From contig SCPZ01000085.1 of NCBI GenBank assembly GCA_004299305.1, positions 1 to 39,875 on the forward strand: a stretch of 39,875 bases of DNA, given 5' to 3'. The position numbers and the translations under genes were made by a program. The number at the start of each line of letters is the position of its first letter. The stretch's first letter is position 1. The stretch comes from Methylobacter sp. GTDB taxonomy: Bacteria > Pseudomonadota > Gammaproteobacteria > Methylococcales > Methylomonadaceae. Shown here piece after piece: positions 18,430-27,832 of this stretch. Under the pieces are notes generated by a model, which was not told the DNA's origin, did not search any database, and worked only from the letters and a program-made list of their open reading frames with translations.

Positions 18430-18612
18430 AATATTTGCCCTTGCTAATCTTAAAACTGACGTTTTCCAGTATTTGAGTCAGCATTAGAACAGCCCTTAAC
18501 ATTATTCCCGTCAGCAGTACCGAGCGAATTTCCTCAGGAATTTTAATTGCTGATTGCTTTCTCGTATGCTAGCTTGCGAAGGAATCGGTTTTTTTCAGGT
18601 CAAAGAGGCATT

Positions 18613-19029
18613 GTGATAACAGCGTTGTATTACAAAAGAAATCGTCCTTACCTGCACACACTGGTGTTCATGCTGCTGGTGAGCTGGATTTCTTTGACTA
18701 TTTCGTCAACCTGTATCATGCCTATGTCTCTGGTATCGACGGCAATGCCCGATTACATGCCGGGCTGTTCGGAATCAGACACACCTAAGCATACCCCAAA
18801 GACTATGCAGAATTGTGCATTCAAGCCTTGTCTCGATTCTCCAGCTAATCCGCTCACCGATTTTAATCGTCTGGCTAAACCGGATCTGCCGGTTTTTATT
18901 TTCGTCATGGTTTTGACGTTTTTGTGCTTATTTCTAAGTCATCCAGCCACAAAGATTCCTCCTAAAGCTGATCCTCCGTTCGGACGACGGATCCTGCTCA
19001 TCTATCGATTCTGCACACTACTGAATTAG
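18613..19029 (+). CDS. Small Cys/Met-rich membrane protein ahead of the Cus-type efflux genes
   Basis: Its function is not established. The GTG at 18613, behind AGAGG, is preferred over a TTG at 18547 and gives 138 residues. A hydrophobic segment (about 14-34) leads into a region with C34, C52, C68, C73 and several Met and His residues, centred on MQNCAFKPCLDSPANP. A second hydrophobic segment (about 91-109) is followed by a short basic tail ending YRFCTLLN. Position and composition suggest a metal-related role, such as periplasmic Cu(I)/Ag(I) handling, but this is inference. From memory, similar short proteins precede heavy-metal RND operons in related bacteria. Its stop is 92 bases before the outer-membrane gene. 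Confidence 0.65.
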   Translation: MITALYYKRNRPYLHTLVFMLLVSWISLTISSTCIMPMSLVSTAMPDYMPGCSESDTPKHTPKTMQNCAFKPCLDSPANPLTDFNRLAKPDLPVFIFVMVLTFLCLFLSHPATKIPPKADPPFGRRILLIYRFCTLLN

Positions 19030-19120
19030 CCACTCCTCCCAAGATATAACCGCGCCGTTGTAGGCCTTACTGCGGCTCTATTCTATGGAGCCTGGTTGTT
19101 CTAATTTGAGAGGAAATTCG

Positions 19121-20485
19121 ATGTTTTTTATTAACTATTGGCAGCCGTTACGCCACGCTTATTCTGTATGGGCTGTGGTTTTTGGGCTAGCGCTGTTTTT
19201 GCCCGGCTTGGTTTTTCATGTTTCAACCAGCGCCGTCCGTGTAAGTTGGTCTGAGGTATTGGCCGAATCCCGCACCGATGAATCTAACCTGACACTGGAT
19301 CTGGCGGTTGATTATGCGTTGGCGGGCAATCCCGGTTTGGCGGAGATAAAGGCTCGCGCTGAAGCTATAGCTGCAATCTCGTCGCAAGTGGGCTCCTTAC
19401 CGGACCCGACGGTAAATTTCGAGATGCTGAATGTACCGACGCGGAGCTTTAATTTACGTCAGGAAGACATGACCATGATGGCAATGGGGATTAGCCAGGA
19501 ACTTCCGTTCCCCGGTAAGCTGGCGCTACGGGAAAAGATTGCCGAGCATGAGGCAATGGCCGCCGCAAATTCGGTTGACGAAGCGCGTTTGCGCTTGGTG
19601 CGGGAGGTCAAACAAAATTGGTGGCAGTTGTTTTATTACGATCGGGCGCTAAACCTGTTGGACGAGACCGAGCGCGTCTTCCAACAGCTGATCGACATTA
19701 GCCAAGCTAACTATAAAGTGGGCAAGGGAACGCAGCAGGATGTGTTGCTGACGCAACTTGAACTATCCAAGCTCAAGGATGAGAAATTGAACCTGGTCAG
19801 TATGCGGCACGCCCTGAGCGCCCGGTTTAATGCCTTACTGGATCGCGTACCGGAAAAGCCGGTGCAGATTCCGGCGGAGGCCGAATTCAAGTTGCCGGTG
19901 TTTACTGAGTCTGCTTTACAGGACAAGGTGCTGAAAATTCGTCCTTTATTTGCTCAACACCGAAAAATGCTGGATGCGGCATTAGCCAAAGTCGATCTGG
20001 CAAAACGGGATTTTTACCCTGACTTCACCGTTGGCGCAGGCTACGCGTTCAGGCAGAACAGTCAGACAGGACAGACGCGCAGCGATTTCGCCAGCGTCCA
20101 ATTGAGCATGAATGTGCCGATTTATGCAGACCGCAAACAGGCTAAGGCGGTTGACCAGCGCCAGAGTGAATTGTTGCAGGAGCAGTATGCGTTAGAGGAT
20201 GAGCACCATAAGATTCGGGCCGAGATAGCGGTCAAAGCCGCCGAGTATCAACACGCCAAGGAAAAATTATTGCTGCTCGAACATGAAATCATCCCGCAGG
20301 CCCAGCAAACCGTTAACTCCCTGTTAGCCGGTTACCAAGTGAGTCAGGCTAACTTTAGCGATCTGCTGCGCACACAGCAAAGCCTTTTCCAATACCAGGC
20401 CCAGTATTGGCAAGCCCTAAGCAATACTCAGCAACTGTTGGCCGAGTTATCCGCTGAAGTCGGCGAGGAGTTGAGCCATGATTAA
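19121..20485 (+). CDS. CusC/TolC-type outer-membrane efflux channel
   Basis: It forms the outer-membrane duct of a tripartite heavy-metal pump. The ATG at 19121, after GAGAGGAA, is preferred over an upstream in-frame ATG at 19085 that has no ribosome-binding site. The protein has 454 residues. A hydrophobic signal-type segment lies at about 17-38. Two outer-membrane-efflux repeats follow, with long helices and the motifs LDLAVDYALAGNP, ISQELPFPGKLALREKI and DFYPDFTVGAGYAF. The helical barrel is rich in Gln and Ala, as usual. Its end overlaps the membrane-fusion gene by eight bases, indicating one operon. Confidence 0.92.
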   Translation: MFFINYWQPLRHAYSVWAVVFGLALFLPGLVFHVSTSAVRVSWSEVLAESRTDESNLTLDLAVDYALAGNPGLAEIKARAEAIAAISSQVGSLPDPTVNFEMLNVPTRSFNLRQEDMTMMAMGISQELPFPGKLALREKIAEHEAMAAANSVDEARLRLVREVKQNWWQLFYYDRALNLLDETERVFQQLIDISQANYKVGKGTQQDVLLTQLELSKLKDEKLNLVSMRHALSARFNALLDRVPEKPVQIPAEAEFKLPVFTESALQDKVLKIRPLFAQHRKMLDAALAKVDLAKRDFYPDFTVGAGYAFRQNSQTGQTRSDFASVQLSMNVPIYADRKQAKAVDQRQSELLQEQYALEDEHHKIRAEIAVKAAEYQHAKEKLLLLEHEIIPQAQQTVNSLLAGYQVSQANFSDLLRTQQSLFQYQAQYWQALSNTQQLLAELSAEVGEELSHD

Positions 20486-21869
20486 ATATCTATTGGCCGG
20501 TTTGATGTTAATACTGGGTTTAAGTCTCGGATTTTGGGCAGGCCGTTTGAATGATTCGCAAAATCCTGCCGCAATCGGCGAAAAAAAGCCGCTGTATTAT
20601 CGTCATCCGATGAATCCCAAAGTCACCTCAATGACACCGGCAAAAGACGAAATGGGCATGGACTATGTGCCGGTTTATGCGGAACAGCCGAGCATAGCCG
20701 CGCCGGAATCAGGAAAAATCCTGTATTACCGGCATCCGATGGGGGCTGCGGATACGTCAGCGCTGCCGAAAAAAGACGAGATGGGCATGGACTACCTTCC
20801 AGTCTATGAAAAAGAACTCGTCAATGCCGGGCAAATTCAGATCAGTCCGGAAAAAATCCAAAAACTGGGGGTTAAAACGGAAACGCTGGCAAAACGCACA
20901 CTGACTCGCAGCATTCGTGCGCTGGGCGGCATTCAAGTCGATGAGCGGCGCGTTCATGCAGTAACCACCAAGTTTGAAGGCTGGATTTCGCGTTTGTATG
21001 TCAACTCGACAGGGCAGGCCGTCAAGCGCGGCCAACCGCTGCTTGAGGTATACAGCCCGGAACTGATCACCGCTCAGCAGGAATACCTGATCGCCCGGCA
21101 AGCACAGCAAGCATTGCAACAAAGTAGCGACCAGGCGCGCGGCACGGCGGAGAATCTGGCTGATAACGCATTGCAGCGCCTGCATTATTGGGATATTGCT
21201 CCGGCACAGTTGCAGCGCTTGCAAACCCGGCAACAACCTTTAGATACCCTGCCGTTGCAATCGCCGGTCAATGGCGTGGTGCTGGAAAAACCGGCGCAGG
21301 AGGGTATGCGTTTCATGCCCGGCGAGCTGCTGTTTCGTATCGCCGATTTAAGCTCCGTATGGCTGGTGATTGAAGTATTTGAACAAGATATCGGCGAGGT
21401 GCGTTTGGGCCAAGTCGCGCAGGTGCATATCAACGCTTACCCGGACCGGCTGTTCAGCGGCAAGGTAGAGTTTATTTATCCTACATTGACCGCCGAAACC
21501 CGCACCGTCAAAGTGCGTGTCGAGTTGCCCAATATTGAAGGTTTGCTAAAGCCCGGACTATACGGCAGCGTGACGCTGGCAGCGTTGACGGATAAGTCCG
21601 CCTGTTTGGCTGTTCCCGACTCGGCAGTCATAGACAGCGGCGCCCGGCAAGTGGTTTTAATACAAAAAGCCGAGGGCCGGTTCGAACCGCGTGTAGTCAA
21701 ACTGGGGCTGCAAGCCGATGGCTATTGGGAAGTATTGGCGGGGCTGGATGAAGGCGATGAAGTGGTTAGCCGCGCCAATTTTCTGATCGATGCCGAGAGC
21801 AACTTGAAGTCTGCCCTGAACGGCTTGGACAATGTCGACAGCCATGAAACACAACACGGAGACCACTAG
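20478..21869 (+). CDS. cusB: CusB-type periplasmic membrane-fusion protein with two heavy-metal-binding segments
   Basis: It links the inner-membrane RND pump to the outer-membrane channel and, in CusB, hands metal to the pump. The 463-residue protein has an N-terminal membrane anchor (about 3-20). Two copies of a heavy-metal-binding segment follow (39-67 and 82-110), each with YYRHPM and DEMGMDY. The Met and His residues suit Cu(I)/Ag(I) binding. The adaptor body has barrel-sandwich halves around EGWISRLYVNSTGQAVKRGQ and SPVNGVVLEKPAQEGMR, then a beta-barrel and a membrane-proximal domain. Family members often carry one such segment; here there are two. It overlaps the gene before by eight bases and ends two bases before the pump gene. 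Confidence 0.92.
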   Translation: MIKYLLAGLMLILGLSLGFWAGRLNDSQNPAAIGEKKPLYYRHPMNPKVTSMTPAKDEMGMDYVPVYAEQPSIAAPESGKILYYRHPMGAADTSALPKKDEMGMDYLPVYEKELVNAGQIQISPEKIQKLGVKTETLAKRTLTRSIRALGGIQVDERRVHAVTTKFEGWISRLYVNSTGQAVKRGQPLLEVYSPELITAQQEYLIARQAQQALQQSSDQARGTAENLADNALQRLHYWDIAPAQLQRLQTRQQPLDTLPLQSPVNGVVLEKPAQEGMRFMPGELLFRIADLSSVWLVIEVFEQDIGEVRLGQVAQVHINAYPDRLFSGKVEFIYPTLTAETRTVKVRVELPNIEGLLKPGLYGSVTLAALTDKSACLAVPDSAVIDSGARQVVLIQKAEGRFEPRVVKLGLQADGYWEVLAGLDEGDEVVSRANFLIDAESNLKSALNGLDNVDSHETQHGDH

Positions 21870-21871
21870 CC

Positions 21872-24800
21872 ATGTTGAATCATATTATTGCCTGGTCGAT
21901 ACGCAACGTGTTTTTGGTGCTGCTGGCAACCTTTAGTATCGTCATCGGCGGGATTTATGCGTTATCACAAATGCCGCTGGATGCACTGCCCGATTTGTCC
22001 GACGCGCAGGTGATTGTTTACAGCGAATATCCCGGACAAGCGCCACAAGTGGTCGAGGACCAAGTCACTTACCCGTTGACCACCGCAATGCTGAGCGTGC
22101 CGCGCTCGAAAGTCGTGCGCGGTTTTTCGTTTTTCGGCGCGTCTTTCGTCTATGTCATTTTTGAGGACGGCACCGATATTTATTGGGCGCGTTCACGGGT
22201 TCTGGAATACCTGACCACGCTGACCGGAAGCCTGCCGTCCAGCGTCAAGCCGAAATTGGGGCCGGACGCCACCGGAGTTGGTTGGGTTTACCAGTACGCC
22301 TTGCTGGCAAAAGACTATTCGCTGGCTGAATTACGCACGCTGCAAGACTGGTTTGTGCGCTACCAATTGACCAAAGCTAAAGGCGTGGCCGAAATCGCCA
22401 GTATCGGCGGTTTTGTCCAGCAATACCAAGTCACCGTCGATCCGCATAAACTTCAAGCTTACGGCATTTCTTTACGCAGTCTCAGCGACACTATCCGTAA
22501 CGGCAACCGCGATGTCGGCGGACGGGTTATCGAGCTTGCTGAAACCGAATACATGGTGCGCGGACACGGGTATTTGCGCGGCCAAACCGATTTGCAAGGG
22601 CTGGTGTTGAAAGTCGACAACGGCATTCCGGTATTGCTGCGCGACGTGGCGCGCGTGGAACTGGTTCCCGACGAGCGCCGAGGCATCACCGAATGGAACG
22701 GCGAAGGCGAAGCGGTTTCAGGCATTGCACTGGCGCGCTACGGCCAGAACGCATTGGAAGTCATCAGTCATGTCAAAGACCGGTTGCGGGAAATTACCGC
22801 CGGTTTGCCTACCGGTGTCAGCGTGCAAACGGTTTACGACCGCTCCGAGCTGATTCATCGCGCGATTGAAAATTTGCGCCATACCTTATTGGAAGAAAGC
22901 GTTGTGGTCGCCACAGTTTGCGTGCTGTTTTTATTGCATTTGCGTAGCGCTTTGGTGGCGATTTTGATGCTGCCGGTCGGCGTACTGATCGCCTTCATCA
23001 TCATGCAAACGCTGGGCATGAACTCCAATATTATGAGTCTGGGCGGCATTGCGATTGCTATCGGTGCGATGGTGGATGCCGCCATCGTCATGATCGAGAA
23101 CACCCACAAGCATCTGGAACGCGATGCAGACCGCCTGCCGCGCGCCGAAATCCTGCTCAACGCCTGTAAGGAAGTCGGCCCGCCGCTGTTTTTCAGTTTG
23201 CTGATTATTACGGTCTCGTTCCTGCCGGTGTTTGCTCTGGAAGCGCAGGAAGGCCGCCTGTTTCATCCTCTAGCCTACACCAAGACTTTCGCGATGGCGG
23301 GCGCGGCGCTGCTGTCGGTGACGCTGGTTCCGGTATTGATGTCGCTGTTCGTGCGTGGAAAAATCCTGCCCGAGCAAGGTAATCCTATCAACAGGGTTTT
23401 AATTTGGGTTTATCGCCCGGTTATCTCTTGGGTCATGACTTATAAAAAACTGACGCTCGCTTTAGCGCTGCTGATGCTTGGGGCAAGCTGGTATCCGGCT
23501 TCGCAGCTGGGCGGCGAATTCATGCCGACGCTGAACGAAGGCACGTTGTTATTCATGCCGCAAACCTTGCCGGGACTTTCAGTAACCAAAGCCGCCGAAT
23601 TGCTGCAAACCCAGGATCGCATCATCAAGGGTTTTCCCGAGGTCGAATCGGTGTTCGGTAAAGCCGGGCGGGCGCTGACCGCCACCGATTCGGCGCCGCT
23701 GGAAATGTCGGAAACGCTGGTCAACCTGAAGCCGGAATCGGCCTGGCGTCCCGGCATGACGGTCGATAAGCTGATTAGCGAAATGGATCTGGCGCTGCAA
23801 ATTCCCGGCGTCAGCAATGCCTGGACTATGCCGATCAAGAACCGGATCGATATGCTGGCGACCGGCATTCGAACGCCTATCGGCATCAAGCTGTTTGGCA
23901 AGAACCTAGCCGATATGGAAGGCTTGGCTCAACAAATCGAGCAGGCCGTCCTTACCGTCCCCGGCACCACCAGCGCTTACGCCGAACGCGTTACCGGAGG
24001 TTTTTACCTGGACATCGTCCCGAACTACGAAACACTGGCCCGCTATGGCCTGTTGGTCGGCGACGTGCAGGATATTATCGCCACCGCTGTCGGCGGCGAA
24101 ACTGTCACCACCATGGTGGAAGGGCGCGAACGTTTTGCCGTTATCGTGCGTTACCCGCGCGAGCTGAGAGACAGCCCGCAAGCCATCGCCGCGCATGTAC
24201 TGGTCCCGATACCCGGCGGTGCGGTGATTCCCTTGGGGCAGTTGGCGCAGTTAAGCCTGAACAAAGGTCCTCCTGCTATACGCACCGAGAACGCATTGCT
24301 GTCGGTTTATATTTATGTCGACATGCGCGGACGCGACATCGAAAGTTATGTGCAGAATGCCAAGCAGGTCGTGCAGCAAGCGGTCAAGTTTCCTGCGGGT
24401 TATTACATCGCCTGGAGCGGCCAGTTTGAATACATGGAACGGGCCAAACAGCGCCTGCAACTGGTGGTGCCGCTAACGCTGTGCATTATTTTTATCCTGC
24501 TTTACCTAAATTTCGGTCGCCTGACCGAGACCCTGATCGTCATGTTGTCGGTGCCGTTCGCGTTGGTCGGCGGTATCTGGCTGCTGTGGTTTCTGGATTA
24601 TAACGTCAGCGTGGCGGTCGGCGTAGGTTTCATCGCTTTGGCTGGCGTTGCCGCAGAAACCGGCGTGGTGATGCTGATTTACCTGGACCAGGCCTTTATG
24701 GAAAAACAGCGGCAATGCCTCGAAGAAAAGCGGGCTTTTACCGTGGACGATCTTTACCTAGCGCTGATGATCGGTGCTGCGGAACGCCTGCGACCGAAGT

Positions 24801-24994
24801 TAATGACTGTAACGGCAATTATGGCAGGACTTTTACCTATATTGTGGAGTACCGGCACAGGATCTGAAGTCATGCGCCGTATCGCCGCACCGATGGTTGG
24901 CGGCATGGTATCGTCAACGCTATTGACGCTTATAGTTATTCCGGCGCTTTATGCGCTGTGTAAACAATATTCCATCGGCAAACAATCCAGATAA
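21872..24994 (+). CDS. cusA: CusA-type heavy-metal RND transporter (Cu(I)/Ag(I))
   Basis: This is a proton-driven inner-membrane exporter for monovalent copper or silver. At 1040 residues it is close to E. coli CusA (1047). The fourth-helix signature is GGIAIAIGAMVDAAIVMIEN, the HME4 (CusA) form, unlike the divalent-metal CzcA form. The three Met residues that bind metal in E. coli CusA (573, 623, 672) have counterparts at M562, M612 and M661, each shifted by 11, in LLFMPQTLPG, APLEMSE and NRIDMLATGI. Twelve membrane segments and two large periplasmic loops follow the RND plan. It is the last gene of the efflux operon. No CusRS or CueR gene is in the window. Confidence 0.95.
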   Translation: MLNHIIAWSIRNVFLVLLATFSIVIGGIYALSQMPLDALPDLSDAQVIVYSEYPGQAPQVVEDQVTYPLTTAMLSVPRSKVVRGFSFFGASFVYVIFEDGTDIYWARSRVLEYLTTLTGSLPSSVKPKLGPDATGVGWVYQYALLAKDYSLAELRTLQDWFVRYQLTKAKGVAEIASIGGFVQQYQVTVDPHKLQAYGISLRSLSDTIRNGNRDVGGRVIELAETEYMVRGHGYLRGQTDLQGLVLKVDNGIPVLLRDVARVELVPDERRGITEWNGEGEAVSGIALARYGQNALEVISHVKDRLREITAGLPTGVSVQTVYDRSELIHRAIENLRHTLLEESVVVATVCVLFLLHLRSALVAILMLPVGVLIAFIIMQTLGMNSNIMSLGGIAIAIGAMVDAAIVMIENTHKHLERDADRLPRAEILLNACKEVGPPLFFSLLIITVSFLPVFALEAQEGRLFHPLAYTKTFAMAGAALLSVTLVPVLMSLFVRGKILPEQGNPINRVLIWVYRPVISWVMTYKKLTLALALLMLGASWYPASQLGGEFMPTLNEGTLLFMPQTLPGLSVTKAAELLQTQDRIIKGFPEVESVFGKAGRALTATDSAPLEMSETLVNLKPESAWRPGMTVDKLISEMDLALQIPGVSNAWTMPIKNRIDMLATGIRTPIGIKLFGKNLADMEGLAQQIEQAVLTVPGTTSAYAERVTGGFYLDIVPNYETLARYGLLVGDVQDIIATAVGGETVTTMVEGRERFAVIVRYPRELRDSPQAIAAHVLVPIPGGAVIPLGQLAQLSLNKGPPAIRTENALLSVYIYVDMRGRDIESYVQNAKQVVQQAVKFPAGYYIAWSGQFEYMERAKQRLQLVVPLTLCIIFILLYLNFGRLTETLIVMLSVPFALVGGIWLLWFLDYNVSVAVGVGFIALAGVAAETGVVMLIYLDQAFMEKQRQCLEEKRAFTVDDLYLALMIGAAERLRPKLMTVTAIMAGLLPILWSTGTGSEVMRRIAAPMVGGMVSSTLLTLIVIPALYALCKQYSIGKQSR

Positions 24995-25628
24995 ACCTAA
25001 AAAATCAGTTAGCCACGAATTTACACAGATACTCACTGATAAAACACTTGGTTGTGCAATATGGCATGGGGGCTCAAGGAATTAATGTAATCCGTTGTTT
25101 ATTTGTCTAAAGCTGTATTCATCCATGGCTCAACTGCTCTTTTCAGGATAAATGAGGTAATCTTAACAATCTTTTTGGCGGGTTTAATAACCAAAATCAC
25201 CATAACTTAATTTGTAGACTATTTCGGGATGCTCGACTGCCGATATGCTTGCCAATAGAATTCATATTGTGTACATAATGTCTAACTTTTAGCATTATCT
25301 CTTGCTTTTTATAAGTTAATGTACTCGCCAGCCATTGCCGAGCATGGCGTAATACAATAATTTTTTTATTCAGGCTTCCTGGGCGTTCGCACGGCGGTTT
25401 TAGTTTTAATACCTAATAATTTTAATGGATTAAGGTGAAATAGTGAGCTAAGTTATCAGTAAGCAATAAAGCGTATAATTCATTAAAACGATAAAACCGA
25501 TTAAAACGATTGACTAAAATAGTTATGCGCAATAGACTTTTTTAAAGGTTTTCGAGTGGTCGTGCTAGTATCAACTGCTCGTACATAATTAATATTGTTA
25601 ATCTAAGGATCGTTGAGGGAATTACAAT
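24995..25628. other. Gene-free AT-rich stretch before the chemosensory cluster
   Basis: No reading frame or RNA gene was recognised in these 634 bases. An 11-bp direct repeat, ATTAAAACGAT, occurs at 25482-25492 and 25500-25510, spaced 18 bases start to start and about 120 bases before the next gene. This could be a regulator site. The end of the stretch, GAGGGAATTACAAT, serves as ribosome-binding region for the next gene. No terminator with a T-tract was identified after the pump gene. Confidence 0.5.
25482..25510. promoter_or_regulatory. Possible operator: two ATTAAAACGAT direct repeats
   Basis: Two exact 11-bp copies begin 18 bases apart upstream of the chemosensory genes. The spacing is a little under two helical turns, so a dimeric regulator is conceivable. 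The AT-rich context makes chance similarity possible. Confidence 0.3.
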
Positions 25629-27098
25629 ATGAAAGAACCGATGAGATTTTATCAAAATGATTATTGGCAGGCGTTTTCATTATTGGCGCCCGGTGGACTA
25701 GGTGCGTTAGGTATTGCACTGTTCAGTCGCTATTCAATGAGCGGATTGCTTATGGCGGTTGGTTTGATCGTCATGACTATCGGCTTGTATTTCTGGAGTC
25801 AAAATCGCTATCGAACATCCTTGCAGGCTTTCGAGCAGCATTTGACTGAAAGTCTGCAACAGGAAAATGAAGGCAAAATCAAAGCATTGCAGGCAGCACA
25901 ACATGAAAATGCCTTGACCTGCACCAAGCAATTTGAGGCAGAGCGAAAACATATCGAAATATTAATGGCTGATTTAGCACAACGTTTCGACAGCTTATCC
26001 TTACGTTTCGGAACCCAGGATCAACCTGTCGAGGCGGTGAAGCGTTCCGTCGAAACCCAGATTGCCGATTTAGCACGACGTTTCGAGGTCTTGAGCAAAC
26101 ATCTTGACGAGCAATCGACAGATGATGAAAAGCAAGAGCAGGGCATAGCCGGGCTGGACTCGCTATGCCAAAAAGTATTACCCATCTGGTCGAATCAAGT
26201 CGAAATGGCCAGGGTGCATACCGAAGAATCCATCGCGGATTTGGCGCAACGTTTCGATGCGCTGTCACAACGTCTCGATGCCGCTGTTTTAGCGTCTCAA
26301 AATACCTTGGAAGGCGACAAAGACTCACACGGCGGTATTGTTGAACTGTTACAGGATAGCCAATCCGAGTTGGGCTCTATCACCCAAGCACTGGGTTCCT
26401 CGCTGGAAGAAAAGGAAAAATTGCTGCGCTCAATTGAGGATTTGTCCAGCTTTACCGAGCAGTTAAGCAAAATGGCATGGGAAGTCAGCAGTATTGCCAG
26501 CCAGACTAACCTGTTGGCGCTGAACGCAGCCATTCAGGCTGCACGCGCCGGGGATGCCGGACACGGCTTTTCAGTGGTTGCCGATGAAGTGCGGAAATTG
26601 TCGCGTTCGTCAGGTGATATCGGTAGGAAAATTACTGAGACCATAGAATCTGTCAATGAGGCGATTGAAGACACGTTAATAATTTCCCGGAAATTTGCCT
26701 CACAAGATAAAGAAACGCTGGGTAATGCGGAACGCATTATTGCTGCGGTATTGAGGCATTTTACCCAAGCCGCTGCCGGATTGGTTGATTCAGAGGAACT
26801 GTTGCGTACAGAAAACAAAGCCATCAACAATGAAATATCCGATGTTTTTGTTGACTTGCAGTTTCAGGATCGGGTAAGCCAGATTCTGACCTTGGTCAGT
26901 GACGATTTGAACAAACTAGAACAGCATTTGAATGAGTTCAAACATAATGAACGCAGTGATGGATCATCCCGCTCGGTGAATGTAGAGCAATGGCTGGAAG
27001 AATTGACCCATAGTTACACCATGGAAGAGCAGCTTGCTGCACACGAGGGTGCGAAGACCGATATTAAGACTCATCAAAACAACATTACATTTTTCTGA
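25629..27098 (+). CDS. Membrane-anchored MCP-like transducer with coiled-coil repeats
   Basis: This 489-residue chemosensory transducer differs from the other receptors here. Two adjacent N-terminal membrane segments (about 14-32 and 38-56) leave almost no periplasmic loop, so it probably senses cytoplasmic or membrane signals. The coiled coil after them holds three copies of a 15-residue heptad-like repeat (113-127, 145-159, 202-216) on the pattern [14 protein letters not shown]. No HAMP domain is visible. A short signalling hairpin follows (about 270-345), with [18 protein letters not shown] and [10 protein letters not shown]. The C-terminal part contains [16 protein letters not shown] and lacks the pentapeptide tail of the other receptors. 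It begins a probable operon with the response regulator, STAS and CheA genes. Confidence 0.88.
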   Translation: MKEPMRFYQNDYWQAFSLLAPGGLGALGIALFSRYSMSGLLMAVGLIVMTIGLYFWSQNRYRTSLQAFEQHLTESLQQENEGKIKALQAAQHENALTCTKQFEAERKHIEILMADLAQRFDSLSLRFGTQDQPVEAVKRSVETQIADLARRFEVLSKHLDEQSTDDEKQEQGIAGLDSLCQKVLPIWSNQVEMARVHTEESIADLAQRFDALSQRLDAAVLASQNTLEGDKDSHGGIVELLQDSQSELGSITQALGSSLEEKEKLLRSIEDLSSFTEQLSKMAWEVSSIASQTNLLALNAAIQAARAGDAGHGFSVVADEVRKLSRSSGDIGRKITETIESVNEAIEDTLIISRKFASQDKETLGNAERIIAAVLRHFTQAAAGLVDSEELLRTENKAINNEISDVFVDLQFQDRVSQILTLVSDDLNKLEQHLNEFKHNERSDGSSRSVNVEQWLEELTHSYTMEEQLAAHEGAKTDIKTHQNNITFF

Positions 27099-27109
27099 GG
27101 GCGCATAAC

Positions 27110-27478
27110 ATGGCAAAAACAATACTGTTTGTAGAAGACTCGGCTTCGGTCAGGCAGGTGATGAAAAGCACTTTGACCCGTGAGGGCTATGATGTAATTG
27201 TGGCTTGTGACGGACAGGATGCCATGAGCAAACTGGACGGTTGCAAAATACACCTGATCATCAGTGACGTAAACATGCCCAATATGGATGGTCTGACTTT
27301 TGTTAAGGCAGCCAAACAACTGCCTGCTTACAAATTTACCCCGATCATCATGCTGACCACCGAAACCCAACAAGAGAAAATGAATGAAGGCAAAGCAGCC
27401 GGTGTAAAGGCCTGGATAGTCAAACCCTTCCAGCCACCGCAATTACTGGCTGCGGTTTCGCAGCTTATCCAGGCATAA
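27110..27478 (+). CDS. cheY: Single-domain CheY-like response regulator
   Basis: This is a stand-alone receiver of 122 residues, expected to take phosphate from the CheA encoded two genes downstream. It has the acidic pocket E9-D10, phospho-acceptor D53 in ISDVNMPNMDG, T83/T84 and K105 in VKPF. There is no output domain, so it works by protein contact or as a phosphate sink. It starts 11 bases after the transducer gene with GAGGG as ribosome-binding site. Whether it controls flagella, pili or another output cannot be read from the window. Confidence 0.94.
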   Translation: MAKTILFVEDSASVRQVMKSTLTREGYDVIVACDGQDAMSKLDGCKIHLIISDVNMPNMDGLTFVKAAKQLPAYKFTPIIMLTTETQQEKMNEGKAAGVKAWIVKPFQPPQLLAAVSQLIQA

Positions 27479-27494
27479 ATGACGGGAGCAGCTA

Positions 27495-27818
27495 ATGGTA
27501 AACGTAAAAAATAAGAAACAGCCGGGCAGTCGCATCGTCATAGAGGGTGAGTTAACCATCTATACCGCCCTGGAGTTGAAAGATAAATTATTAACGGGTT
27601 TATCGGCGAATGAAGAACTGGAGTTGGATTTGTCCGAAGTGGGTGAAATCGATGGGGCCGGTTTACAGTTGCTGGTAATGATAAAACAGCAGGCGGCAAT
27701 TTTAGGCAAAGTCTTGCGAATTACCGGGCATAGCCCGGTGGTGGTGGAACTCCTGGATTTATCCGGCTTGTCCGGTTTTTTCGGTGACCCGCTGCTGATT
27801 GTTCGCAAGCCCACATAA
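27495..27818 (+). CDS. STAS-domain protein (anti-sigma-antagonist fold)
   Basis: This 107-residue single STAS domain is encoded between cheY and cheA. The core strand and helix ELDLSEVGEIDGAGLQLL fits the family, but the position of the phosphorylatable Ser in SpoIIAA (D-S-S-G) is G54 here (D-G-A-G). Regulation by a serine kinase is therefore unlikely. Such STAS proteins occur inside chemosensory operons, where their partner is generally unclear. It starts 16 bases after cheY and ends 14 bases before cheA. It could also belong to the MlaB-like group by fold, but no lipid-transport genes are near. Confidence 0.9.
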   Translation: MVNVKNKKQPGSRIVIEGELTIYTALELKDKLLTGLSANEELELDLSEVGEIDGAGLQLLVMIKQQAAILGKVLRITGHSPVVVELLDLSGLSGFFGDPLLIVRKPT

Positions 27819-27832
27819 GAAGGTAAATCGAC

